DNA from: Termitomyces sp. T153
Taxonomy: Eukaryota; Basidiomycota; Agaricomycetes; Agaricales; Lyophyllaceae
Length of the DNA: 64,000 bases
Direction: 5' to 3'
NCBI GenBank assembly: GCA_018296165.2
Contig: JACKQL020000012.1
Location: forward strand, 186,001-250,000
The position numbers and the translations under genes were made by a program. A model generated the notes under the pieces. That model was given only the letters and a program-made list of their open reading frames with translations, was not told where the DNA came from and searched no databases. Numbering within the stretch: the stretch's first letter is position 1; each line of letters opens with the position of its first letter. This document shows positions 24,242-34,399 of the stretch, one piece after another.

Positions 24242-24313
24242 TAGGAGACAAGATGGTTGTTATCCGAGAAGATGCGGGGTCAGGGGTCGGGTATTCGGCA
24301 GCACGACGATCCC

Positions 24314-24344
24314 GTGTTTTGATCGGTGGCAGTGCTGTGATTTC
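24314..24344 (+). repeat. 31-bp repeat, copy 1
   Basis: GTGTTTTGATCGGTGGCAGT followed by GC, two variable bases and GATTTC recurs at 25736-25766 in the same orientation with two mismatches. Confidence 0.7.
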
Positions 24345-24384
24345 AATTTCAATCTCAGCCTGAAGGTCTCTGACGATGCATGAC

Positions 24385-24585
24385 TAGTAATCAAGTGCAT
24401 AGCGACTCTACCAGACGAGCAGGTAATCTGTGTCTTTGTCATGAATCACAACTCACTTTATGCCTTTTCCTCTGTATGACTATGCCATCGGATATGGACA
24501 GAAGCTTTTTCCTTCGAAAGAGGATTTTGTGACCATTTGCGACCCGTTCGATAAACGATACTCATGTATTTGGCTACTCTGCACG
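24385..24585 (+). pseudogene. Fragment of the GGY small-protein family
   Basis: One frame reads IATLPDEQVICVFVMNH, matching the family segment LATYKGGEALCIFVMHS (copy at 31191-31535). After a frameshift, another frame reads KEDFVTICDPFDKRY, matching the family tail (FMTLCDPFKRGY at 30106). The N-terminal half was not found. The weakest of the six copies. Confidence 0.4.
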
Positions 24586-26377
24586 ACATCCGCCCTTGGT
24601 ACCTTTGATATCGTCACTACCCTCAGCTTCCAATCTTGTGATCTGGCGCTTTTTGAGGTACAGGATTCCTTCTAACAAAACATTTCGTGTCAATTTACAA
24701 TAATGAACAATTGGTCGATGGCCCAATAATATAAGAATAGTTATTCTTGTCCAACGCGCCTCCAAGCCACCGAACCACAAACTACCCATTTACAGTGGCA
24801 AATGCAGGAACACTAGCATGCTTTTGGGGGCTTCTTTCGCTGACGGCCCGCATAAAGACTGGTTGCTGTTCTCTCTATGGACACAAGTTTTTGGATCGAC
24901 GCTTCCTCATTGCAACGAGTGGTTACGAGTCTAGTCCGAACGAAGCATCTCAATGCAAACTTCCTTCAAAGCTTGATGTTCTTCATAAATTTGCGCAACA
25001 AATCCATATGCAATGATAATCTACGATGAAGAACATGTACGGCACACGAAGAAAAAACACTTCGCAATTAGTTCAGGCCCGAGTCCCAAATTGAAGCCTT
25101 CTGGTTCTGACCGGTTGTTTGAGCGCGGATCATACTGATAAGACTTGGGTCCTTCGAATAAGCGCGCTTAATACAAAATGTTCGATTGAGGATCTTATGG
25201 CAGATCAAAGGAATGTCGTCCACCTGAATTGAAGTTCGAAGAAGAATAGAGTCAAAAACGACGACGTGCAGGCATTGCATGGTGATCAATAAGTTCAGTA
25301 GCCTCGATTGAATAGATCCAATAGGCATCAGCAATTAATGAATGTATTTACAAAGGCGGATGAGGATACGTAGAAGAGGTCAAATAGCAGCCCTAGCAAT
25401 GTGGTCAAGTATAGAGTTGAATTCAAGTTTGTTTGTCAGCGACTGTAAGTTTGAGTGCAAAAAACTGGAACAATACAGACAGATTATCATGTTGGGGCGC
25501 GCAACACAGCGTAGGCCCGCATGCAGTCATAACGTCTACATATGAATTTGTCGCCGATGCAAATCGACTCCACTGGCTTGGCTTATATCAAGAACTTGGT
25601 ACATTATTTACTAGAAGGAGGTGCTCCTCCAGCCGTGGAGATAAGCCGTGATCAGAACGAAGAAACGAGAGACGCCATTCACGGGTGAATGACAAATGTC
25701 ACATGCATGTAATTGGTATGCAGCCGGTCCCCGCTGTGTTTTGATCGGTGGCAGTGCCATGATTTCGAGCAAAATGCTTACGACGACCACGACGTCTCGA
25801 CAAGCTCGGAAGACTCGGTTTTTATGAAGAAATAAACATGGAGTCGAATGTATTTATCTTAACCCTTCCACATCTTATCTGAATTGTACCGGCACCATGC
25901 CGCTGCCATCTCAAGACAGCCGCCTGCCTCGAGGCACGCGTTTCGAAATCACATACTTCAAAGTTCCCGAATCAATGAGGCGCACAACGAATGCTCTTCA
26001 TAGAATGAGTATGTATCTATGATTTGGTACTTCTTGACTTACTAAGGTCGAGTCAGGTTGCTCTGAACGCCTCATGTTATTGACTTTGTCTGACATGCTT
26101 GAATCCTGAGAATACTTTTCTCGTCTCTTTCGTCCGGGAGAATGTGTCCGCTAACGTTATGCCTGGGAATTGATGTATTAATTTCCTGATGAATCGCCAG
26201 AACGAGGCTTCATACAATCACTCATCGCCATCGCCCCTCATCAAGTATTCCCAGCCTCGATGCAACCGCCTGGTATTGACTTCATTATAAGGAGACCGCA
26301 GTCGCTCCTTCCTCATTTCACTGCCATCTCTTCCCACTACACGTTCAACAGTTGTACATCTCCCCTCTTTCCTTCTT
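24586..26377. other. Intergenic, no supported gene
   Basis: A short ATG frame at 25897 (about 40 codons, MPLPSQDSRLPRG...) ends at a possible splice donor, but I found no convincing partner exon. The second 31-bp repeat copy lies at 25736-25766. Confidence 0.4.
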
Positions 26378-29300
26378 ATGAGCAACCCTTCTCCTCCAAA
26401 GTCCAGATGGACTCGCATGGGCAGTGCAATGCGGCGGGCGACAGCTTTCACGCTCCCCCGTGCTAGCACGCCATCCATCGAAGGAGAACGAGACAGTGAC
26501 ACCGCATCTACGAAAGGTTCCGTTCGAAGTCTCTCAATCAATCAGCCCTCTGTCCTTCTCCCGCCCAAATCTGTCGCTTCGTATCCCAGCCCCATTCCAG
26601 AGTCTCCAATGAATCAAGATGACAGCAAACTCGTTACTTCTGCTCCAGTTGCACAAGCAACCATGGCGTCTGAGTCACAATCGGCCGCTTCCCCCGTACA
26701 GGAGGACGCTTACACTGCACCGCCGGTGCTTAATACAGGTGCAGTAGGCCCGGGAGGCTTCACTGATAATTTGGATGATATACCTCCGTCACAGCCCATC
26801 AGGGATCCATCCCAGCTCCAATCAGACTCTGACGGGCATGACGCTTTAGCTCCAGCTCCAGCTCCAGCGGCCGAGCCAACCACTACCACTGGACCTGGAG
26901 GATTCAGTGACTCAGATGAAATACCTCAGAAACCACAGTCTATCAAAGCATCGTCCATTCAACACACAGATTCCGACAGTCACCGACCTCCAGTCGTCGA
27001 TTCCACCGCACCCAGAGGTTTTATCGATGATGATTTCTCTGAGAACAACATCGCCCAAGCACCATCTCTCAAGCATGCCGAATCTACCGATAACCATCAA
27101 CCTTCCACAATCGACTCTTCTGCAGCTGGATTAGGAGGCTTTAACGACAGTTTTGACGATCTGCATCGGCCCACGGTCAGCAGAGAGCCATCATTTCAAG
27201 AGCCGGACGCGAAGGTTGAACCAGTTACACAAATTACCCAGCCTCCGGTGCTTGCCAAGCCCCCCGCAGAACCTTCTACTCCAGTGCGAGAGTATTCAGC
27301 TGAAACCTCATCGTACTTCGACCGTCCTGTAGCTACCGAGCCTGAACCTAACCCAGAGGCAACGGAGCAGTTCAAGACACAGCTCAACAACGTCTTCCCG
27401 TTTCTGCCCATGGTGGAAACGCCAGAAGAAGCCAACCTTTCCGTCGCTCCAAAAGATGAACCTTTTCAGCCTCTACAAGAGATGCCAGTACTCGGCCATG
27501 CAGCATCTGATGCGCCTGAGATGCCTACACCGGAGCCAGTGGCACATCCATCAATCATACCAGAGTATACTCTCACATCGTTCGAATCAGGTCAGGAGGT
27601 TTGGGGAGGAGTTGCCCATCACCAGGTGGAGGATACGGTGAAGAGAGATGTGGACATAGCAGCAAGTACGAGGAGCAGAGCATCAAGCATCCGGAGAATG
27701 AACACAAACGATCCATTCGCTGACCCTATGGTTCCGAGAATCACTGTCTATCATCATGACCCAGACACTTCATCAGCCATGCCTCAGTGCGTCCACATTT
27801 CCTCTCCAAGAGTGTTAATCTAAGATCACTGTGTTGGTAGGCCACAGATATCGGATAACTACCCACAAGCCCCCGACAATCGAGGAGGCGATCCAGGTGT
27901 AGTTTCTATGCCTCTCCCACCCATGCATGAAGTCATTCCTTCGAGGTGCGTCTTACTTCGTCAGTCATCTATCACGTTTTCAATGTTGGGATTAGATCGG
28001 TGTCCAACCAGACTCCCTCCAACATCGTGACAGACTACCTCGAGTATGTTCATTTTTCTGTTTCTCGTGGTGTTGTGCTTAGCTTATCCCACAGCGAACG
28101 ACTTCCATTACTTCCACAAGCAACTTCATCGAAGGTCGCATCGTACCTCCAACCCAGTGCAGCGTCCCGCAATATCGTCAACGTTTCCCCTCAGTCCGAC
28201 GTGCCTCATACGTCACTATGGCCTACGCAAGTGGTGCACCAAGGACCACGCTTATGTGACTTTGGATGGATCGAGTATCAGCTGCCGGATCGCACTGTCT
28301 ACTATGTACACCCCACGCGTCGTGTCACTGCCGACATTGACTTGCGTGACGAGAGGCGACTTGACGCCATCAATATCTACTTTGAAAGACACGGAGACGG
28401 CGTAAGTGCTCCAGTCGGAATGGAGCTGTGGTTATTAGAAGATGGTGTGAATAATGGCAGGCGGCCTTTCCGCCCTCCTCGGCGGTTCCTGGTGAATCAT
28501 AACTTACGAATGGTCACTTATGATCAGACTTTGGTGAATGGAGAGAGCGGTGGAAGGTTAAGAAAGGCTATGGAGGATGATCGTGAGTCTCGTCAGACTT
28601 TTTATGAGGTTCAAGTTATTGATTGATATCATCGTTAGAAATTGACATTGAGTACAGATACTGGTATTTCATGGAAGCTCATCCCGCGCATACCACCCTT
28701 CCGCCGAATGCAAGGGCTGAAGCTATGGACGTATTGACGTGGGCTTGGACCGGTATGCTTAATTTCCATCCATTTTCTTCTGATATATATGATTATTAGA
28801 CCGTCTTCTTCCGGCTCATCATGCTGTCCCTGCACCGTTCGCTCAAGAAGAGTGTCAAGAGCTCACATCGTTGCTACGATCATTCGGTGAGGTGTTCATA
28901 GCAATTTAACGATTTCATGTCACTAAGATCATCCTTCGTAAATCATAATAGAACAAAGCGAAGGTGGATCACAAGCAACACTTCACACCAGGGTCGTTTC
29001 TCGTATCCTCCTGAGAGTTGGTGTGTAACATTAACATCGTCACCAATGAATTTGAGCATGATATCCTTTCTCTCAGCTATATGGCGCCAACAACGCTTCC
29101 GCCCTAACAAATCTCTTCCGACGGACATTGGGCGCCGTTATGCTTTTCCAAGGCAACGACGGCCTTTCCGACGTGCTTTTATCGATTTGATCATCTCATG
29201 TCTTTGCCTGGGTATCCCTTACCTGTTCTTCGAACGAGGTCGTCAATCCAGGATCGATGAAGAAAGTGGATCACGTAGCGCGGGGCCCATGTTCTTGATT

Positions 29301-29849
29301 TGTGCTGCCGCTTCACTCATCGTGAGTTTGCGCATTCCCTTTTATTTATACCCATAGATCCTTATTCTATTTTTTTCGTTTCAAGGCTGGCATTGTGTTG
29401 AGCGCATCAATGACATTCCTCTGTTTGCCAGGTCTGGATAATTTTGCACGTATTGCAGGATTTGTGACAGTCCTCTTCGCTACGTTCTCCATGATGTCAA
29501 CGCTTGTCGTGCTATTCCGGTGGAAGGCTGAGACGAACAATCCAATATCCCACATCGCCGGGGAAGGATTGATGAAACTTTCAGTGAGTGTATGTCTCTC
29601 GTTTCTGAGACCACGTTTAACGTGCAATGACAGAGACGCAGTGTGATTATGGCGTTGCCCGTAGTATTTTTAGCCTATGCGATCATCGCTTTCGTGACGG
29701 GCATCGTTTTGTACTCTTTTCGAAGTACTACTAGTGAGACGTTGTCACCACAACATCCATTTGAGGATTACATCAAATGGACTGTGATCGGCGCGCTCGG
29801 TGGGCTTGGGGGCATATTGTTCACTTCACTTGTACTTTTCGGGCGGTGA
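26378..29849 (+). CDS. WW-domain multi-pass membrane protein
   Basis: Ten exons (26378-27786, 27841-27945, 27996-28043, 28083-28582, 28639-28752, 28800-28886, 28952-29020, 29077-29321, 29386-29583, 29634-29849) give 996 residues with all nine introns in phase. The first 470 residues are Ser/Pro/Glu-rich and hold several imperfect repeats of the type GPGGF(S/T)D or GLGGFND. A WW-like segment lies at about 575-605 (FGWIEYQLPDRTVYYVHP), with the second aromatic position Tyr. A helical middle follows. The last 210 residues hold about five hydrophobic helices (for example LIISCLCLGIPYLFF, VIMALPVVFLAYAIIAF, VIGALGGLGGILFTSLVLF). From memory this architecture is widespread in Agaricomycetes without known function. 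It is likely a membrane protein with a long cytosolic, proline-ligand-binding N-terminus. Confidence 0.9.
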
Positions 29850-30105
29850 CAAAAAATTTCTCCGATGACTTTGCGGAATTGACTTCTGACGCTGTCGCTG
29901 TATCTATTCATTGTACCATTTCAAGCATTAATTATAGTGGATACTCCCACATTATGAGCATCCAGGATTGGGCTGCGCTTTTTTCTAGGCAATCGTCATT
30001 ATAGCTACGAATAAAAGAGGCGGCAAGAGTACATGATAGCCCACGCTAGGGTGTAAAAGATAGAAGAAACCGGTTGCTTGTGGCTCTGCGAGTTCAACAC
30101 CTCCA
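29850..30105. other. Intergenic
   Basis: Short 3' flank of the WW-domain gene; nothing further seen. Confidence 0.4.
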
Positions 30106-30439
30106 CTAGTAGCCTCGTTTGAAAGGATCGCAAAGGGTCATAAACAGTGTTTCGTCCGAATCCTCTTTATGGAGGAAGACTATCTGTTTGACTACCACAG
30201 CGTAGTCATCCTCGAGGAAAGGATAGAAGCGATCTGGTGTGGCAGTTGGATCGTCCTCACAGTGGGTGAGGAAGACACACCGTCGCTTGTTGAACTCGAA
30301 GGTGGATATACATTCGAGATTCCCGCCAAGTTGGTCGTTATACCACTGAATGAGGTAAGGTACCGATGCCTGGATAACGATGTAATGTCCATGCTTTTGC
30401 ATCTGGATATGTCGAGGCAAATCCACCCATTTTCACCAT
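30106..30439 (-). pseudogene. GGY small-protein family copy, frameshifted
   Basis: Starts at an ATG (30439) with MVKMGGFASTYPDAKAW then HRYPGIG. After a deletion of about 20 nt the frame shifts and continues LGGNLECISTFEFNKRRCVF, LTHCEDDPTATPDRFYPF, ending FMTLCDPFKRGY. It aligns over its whole length with the intact copy at 62838-63194, with roughly 35-40% similarity by eye. Confidence 0.65.
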
Positions 30440-31190
30440 GATGACTCCGAATTGAAGTTTGAGATTAATAGTTATCTTGTAAAAAATCACGCTGAAAACA
30501 ACGGGACATGTACGTCGTACGTATGGGGGTGGGGCTAAGATTCGAGAGGTTTTCACTGAGATACTTTAACGTTTAACTCCACTGTTAAAGTTATGGTAAC
30601 GGCAAAATCGGCCCATCCAAAAAAATATCTCCATCAAGTGACGATAAATAAAAATCTGTCTTGGGGTTTTGTTCCCCCAGCAAAAGCATTTTCAAGTTGT
30701 CTTGCAGTTGTCTTGCCAGGCCGCATCCATGAGCACTTATTTACATAAGCCATCATGAGTATGCACGAGATTTTGCTAGTACCACCACACTATTCTCCTT
30801 GTTTATCACTGAATCATGGTCCAATTATCCTGAGCAAGCTCCTGGTATGGTCGTGTCTCTCTATGATGTCTCAAAAGTGCCAGTAGTAGTACGCCACACA
30901 TGACGAATTAACAAAGCAAAATGTACAAAGTACTACCAGCGAAACAATATCGGAGCAACGAGCCCCTGTCGGTCTTCGGCTCCGTTCCCTTGGAGACGTT
31001 TCCATCACAAATGAGAATCCTATGCTGCAGCTCTGTATTTGTCCTGGATCAAATTGAGCTCTGGTCCTTCGGAATCGATACAAAACATTTAATTGACGTA
31101 CACAGAGGAATGCTAACAGCTGGTCGGAAGGAAAAAAAGGAGACGAGAGTCAAAGACGATGTCGACGAAGTGTGCATGGCAAATAATATC
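30440..31190. other. Intergenic, no supported gene
   Basis: Short frames only, with no recognisable domain or splice pattern. Confidence 0.4.
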
Positions 31191-31535
31191 CTATGTTAAA
31201 TGGATCCAATATAGTCGCAAACTTTGCCTTCTTAAAGTCTTATTGGTGAATAAAGGCATTACGTTTAAACCGCATTCTTCGTCTTCGTCACACCGTTCAA
31301 AATTACCCCGCACTGCGTTCGGGTCGTCCTTAGAGTGCATGACAAAGATGCACAGTGCTTCGCCTCCTTTGTAAGTAGCCAGAGTTGTCATCTTGCCACC
31401 GAGATCTTTGTTATTATGGCCCTGAATGATATTAAGGATCAAAACTTCGTTATAGATATCAATGCCAGGGAAACGACGTCGGGCCCAGACCACAGCCTCG
31501 TCGAAGGGTAGGATATATCCGCCAACTTTTAACAT
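31191..31535 (-). pseudogene. GGY small-protein family copy, late frameshift
   Basis: ATG at 31535 opens MLKVGGYILPFDEAVVWARR, then RFPGIDIYNE, a KDLGGKM block and VMHSKDDPNAVRGNF, all close to the intact copy at 62838-63194. A one-base loss near 31247 shifts the last 20 residues: the other frame there reads FKKAKFATILDPF, which is the family tail. The bases just before the ATG (ACCACATCCGTC) are the same as in the intact copy. This was recently a gene, or is still one with an altered C-terminus. Confidence 0.65.
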
Positions 31536-31986
31536 GACGGATGTGGTGACCTTAAAAAGGCGTTAGGGGTAGAATCATGCAGTGATGGGTAAGACGTAAG
31601 GCCCGGAAGACATACGTAGAAGTGTCTTAATGGTGATCGAGTAAGTATCGTGCGAGTTCCGAGTAGTTTAGACCTCGGAAACGCGTCCTGTTGCTGGCAT
31701 CAAACAATCTGTAACGGTTCTGCCTAAAATAGAACACGCCGGAATTGCACACGACGAACCAGTTGGACTTTCTGTCCCATTAGAACAAACCACGTTACAA
31801 CTCTGTGACCCGTTGCTCTCAGAGGTGACAAAGCTCTGGCAACTGCTGGTCATTCAAACTCGATAGCAGGGAACCCCAAGCTGCTACACAATCACATGAC
31901 CAAGAATGATGGCAGCTTTTAAACACAGCTTGCGCTTTCACTGCTGAGTTGGCAGTGGAAACCATGCACATATACTCTTGTGTGCA
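31536..31986. other. Intergenic, no supported gene
   Basis: No gene or RNA recognised before the gag-only LTR element. Confidence 0.4.
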
Positions 31987-32150
31987 TGTTGAGGATAGCC
32001 AAGCTCACATGATAGTGGAATTGACTGATCAGATGTTAAACTTTATTATGTTAAATGATAGACAGATCTGTCATAGCTGTGCACTTCTCAGTGCTTGTAA
32101 CATCATGTGCTCTGCTTCTTATGCTGGTTTCTCTGTCTGATTTCCCAATA
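31987..32150 (+). repeat. 5' LTR of gag-only element
   Basis: About 85% identical by eye to 33259-33423; many differences are transitions. Confidence 0.8.
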
Positions 32151-32190
32151 CAAGTGCTAAGCATCTTGCAAATATCTTGAGTGTCTCACC

Positions 32191-32302
32191 CCTGCCCCAC
32201 AAAGGCCAAATTTTGTACCCTGCCCTGTGAATGCCAAATTTCACACCTGCCCCCCAGAGGCCGAAATCTGTTACCTGCCCCCTGGAGGCCAAAATCTGTT
32301 TT
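32191..32302 (+). repeat. Four tandem 28-bp units in element leader
   Basis: Four degenerate units of the form CCTGCCCC...GGCCAAA...TGT lie head-to-tail between the 5' LTR and gag. Confidence 0.7.
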
Positions 32303-32403
32303 GCATCACAAGCACTGAATCTTGCAGAGACTCTAGAGATCCAACCTACTACTGCTTTTATCTTTGCTGCTCTCTATTTCCATTTTCTTTCTTGGTCACC
32401 ATC

Positions 32404-33216
32404 ATGCTGGATTCAGCAGCTACAGATGGTTCCATTTGCTTTCCCCATCTCTCTCACATGAACTATGTCAAGTGGGCAATGTGCATGGAGGCTGTGCTGG
32501 TTTGTCAGGGGTATTGGGATTTGTTTGAGGAGAAGGTGTTGCTAGAGGATAAGGAAGGTCTGCAGGTGAAGAGGATCAAGAAGAGGATGGCTGAGGCTAG
32601 GGCAACATTGATTCTTGGTGTGGAAGATGCTCAACTTGCCCATATGACTGACTCAAACCCCTACACTATCTGGGAGAATCTTGCCAAAGTTCATTGTACT
32701 GATGGTTTTGGTAGTTGCCTTGCACTCCATCATGCCTTCATCACTGCTTCTGTGAAGGAAGGCCAAACCATGGAGGCCTGGATTGGAGAAGTCCACTTTC
32801 TTACCAACTGCCTTACTGCCATTGACATTTCCACTCCTGATGAAGACATCATCATTGTCCTCACTGCTGGTTTCCCCCCTTATGAGACCATCATCATCTC
32901 TCTCAATGCCATCAAACCTGAGGAGCTCACCCTCAACTTTGTCATTACTTGCTTACTCAATGAGGAGAGTTGTCAGAATCTCACCAGCACCACCACCACT
33001 GCTACTACATTGGAGTCAGAAGGAGAAAAGCCTGCTTTGGATGCTATGGCTGCAATAAAGAAGACTGGTTCCACTGGGACTTGTTTCTATTGTGGAGGCA
33101 TTGGCCATTTCACTGCTTCATGTGAGACTAGGTTGAAGCACTTCAAATTGATTGATAAGAAGTTTGCTGGTTTTGCTTTCTTCCCTAAGGATGAGGAGGG
33201 GAACTATGCCTTTTAG
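32404..33216 (+). CDS. Copia-type Gag with CCHC zinc knuckle
   Basis: The ATG at 32404 gives 270 residues; upstream codons stay open to 32227 but lie in the tandem-repeat leader, so I prefer the later start. The N-terminal half resembles the Ty1/copia Gag fold family (NYVKWAMCMEAVLVCQGYWD, then NPYTIWENLAKVH). Near residue 220 a CX2CX4HX4C knuckle is complete: CFYCGGIGHFTASC. The frame is fully open although the surrounding elements are riddled with stops, which suggests recent activity or selection on Gag. No pol follows. Expected role: virus-like particle shell and RNA packaging for the element. Confidence 0.85.
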   Translation: MLDSAATDGSICFPHLSHMNYVKWAMCMEAVLVCQGYWDLFEEKVLLEDKEGLQVKRIKKRMAEARATLILGVEDAQLAHMTDSNPYTIWENLAKVHCTDGFGSCLALHHAFITASVKEGQTMEAWIGEVHFLTNCLTAIDISTPDEDIIIVLTAGFPPYETIIISLNAIKPEELTLNFVITCLLNEESCQNLTSTTTTATTLESEGEKPALDAMAAIKKTGSTGTCFYCGGIGHFTASCETRLKHFKLIDKKFAGFAFFPKDEEGNYAF

Positions 33217-33258
33217 ATTGAGGGGAAGACTGTCACAAATGTTTTGCTTGAAGAGAAG

Positions 33259-33423
33259 TGTTGAGGATAACTGAGCTCACATGATAGCAGAATTGACTGA
33301 TTAGACATTAAACTTTATTACATTAAATAATAGACAGATCTGTTGTAGCTGCACACTTCTCAGCACTTGTAACATTGCATGCTCTGCTTATTACACTGGG
33401 TTCTCTGTCTGATTTTCCCAACA
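33259..33423 (+). repeat. 3' LTR of gag-only element
   Basis: Starts TGTTGAGGATA and ends CCCAACA. Confidence 0.8.
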
Positions 33424-33499
33424 GTACATTCTTTTTCATGACCTTCCTATCTCTCAGGGTTAACAACCAATGCATCTTAGATTAGTATCCTTGATCATC

Positions 33500-33620
33500 A
33501 TGCTTAAGATTGGAGGATATACCATGACTTTTGAAGAGGTGAAAGGGTGAGCACTATGCCCTTATTTCAAGATTGATATATCTCTATGGCCTTATACTCA
33601 ATATTATACAGTGTCATAAA
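33500..33620 (+). pseudogene. GGY small-protein family fragment
   Basis: Begins MLKIGGYTMTFEEVKG, then a stop, then YFKIDISLWPYTQYY. Upstream bases (TTCTTTTTCATGACC, CTTGATCATCATG) match those before the copy at 61222, so the two loci are DNA-level duplicates. Broken off by an LTR fragment that begins at about 33620. Confidence 0.55.
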
Positions 33621-34001
33621 ATCTCTTGGTTGGCAACTCTCCTTACCAACTCTGGACCTTGCTACTTGCTTGGCCCCAAAATCCATCAACATCTGTTGAT
33701 CCCCCATCAAACTCTGGCCCTGCTCCCATCACTTGTGTAGCCTCTGTTTGCCCTTCACTTCCAATACTCACTTCTGGACTTGTGCCTGATGCCCCCTTCA
33801 AGTTCAACCCTTTCTTGTACCTTATCTTAGACTTCTCTGGACCACCCCAGACTTGTTTGGACCACTCCCCCTTGCTTATCCTCACAAGTCTCTGAAATCT
33901 GGACTTTCTCCAAATGCCAAGTTATCAGTGCAGGACATTGCATCTGCCTAGTAAGGACTTGCCCAGTATAGCTGAGCCTCCATGGTCAGTAGAACCTGAC
34001 A
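33620..34001 (+). repeat. Truncated LTR fragment related to element C
   Basis: The text resembles the right half of the element C LTR (CTTGCT-x-CTGCTTGGCCC, CCCATCAAACTC) and ends AGAACCTGACA, followed by the same 22-bp leader (TAATATCAAGACTCCCCCTT) seen after the element C 5' LTR at 50295. Confidence 0.65.
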
Positions 34002-34023
34002 TAATATCAAGACTCCCCCTTAC

Positions 34024-34392
34024 TGTAAGGGCAACCTCTGGAGCAGCAGATCAGAGTCATGCAGCTAGCAGAGGGGAATTCAAAGTATATTAGCAGAGTA
34101 GATGATGATACAATCAGTAACTAATCACCTAGTAGAGGAGAATCCAAAGAGAACAAGTCTAATGATCCCTGCTGCTTGGCGCAGTGCATCAGTGGGTGGC
34201 AGAGGCATGGGAACTACTGTACAGAAGACCAGAGCTGCTCCTAACCCTAGGGCAATGATTGCTGAGGTAATATGGAGAACTCCACAGTTCTCTGGAGATC
34301 TCTGGGGTTCTAGAATGAGCTCTAGAGATGTCAAACAAGCTGCAGAGATGCTGGAACAAGTTGTAGAGGTCAGAAATGGAAGTCCCCTGACA
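34024..34392 (-). repeat. Element A 3' LTR
   Basis: Starts TGTAAGGGCAACCTCTGGAG and ends CCCCTGACA on the + strand. Pairs with 48404-48743, with about 83% likeness by eye and a 25-30 bp indel. Confidence 0.8.
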
Positions 34393-34399
34393 TCACCCC

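Larger units (their letters stand above)
31987..33423 (+). mobile_element. Gag-only non-autonomous LTR retrotransposon (TR-GAG type)
   Basis: Two direct repeats of about 164 bp (31987-32150 and 33259-33423), both starting TGTTGAGGATA, flank a single open gag frame. The 3' copy ends in CA; the 5' copy ends TA by one change. Flanking 5-bp sequences GTGCA (31982-31986) and GTACA (33424-33428) are a near-perfect target duplication. A purine-rich GAAGAGAAG precedes the 3' repeat as a likely polypurine tract. No protease, integrase or RT is present, so movement would need a helper element. Confidence 0.85.

Noticed and set aside
26912..27435. Frames on - opposite the WW-domain gene
   Set aside because: Antisense shadows of the Ser/Pro-rich exon 1.
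32231..33058. Second-frame Ser/Pro-rich frames over the gag gene
   Set aside because: Overlap the clear Gag frame with its zinc knuckle; no independent support.
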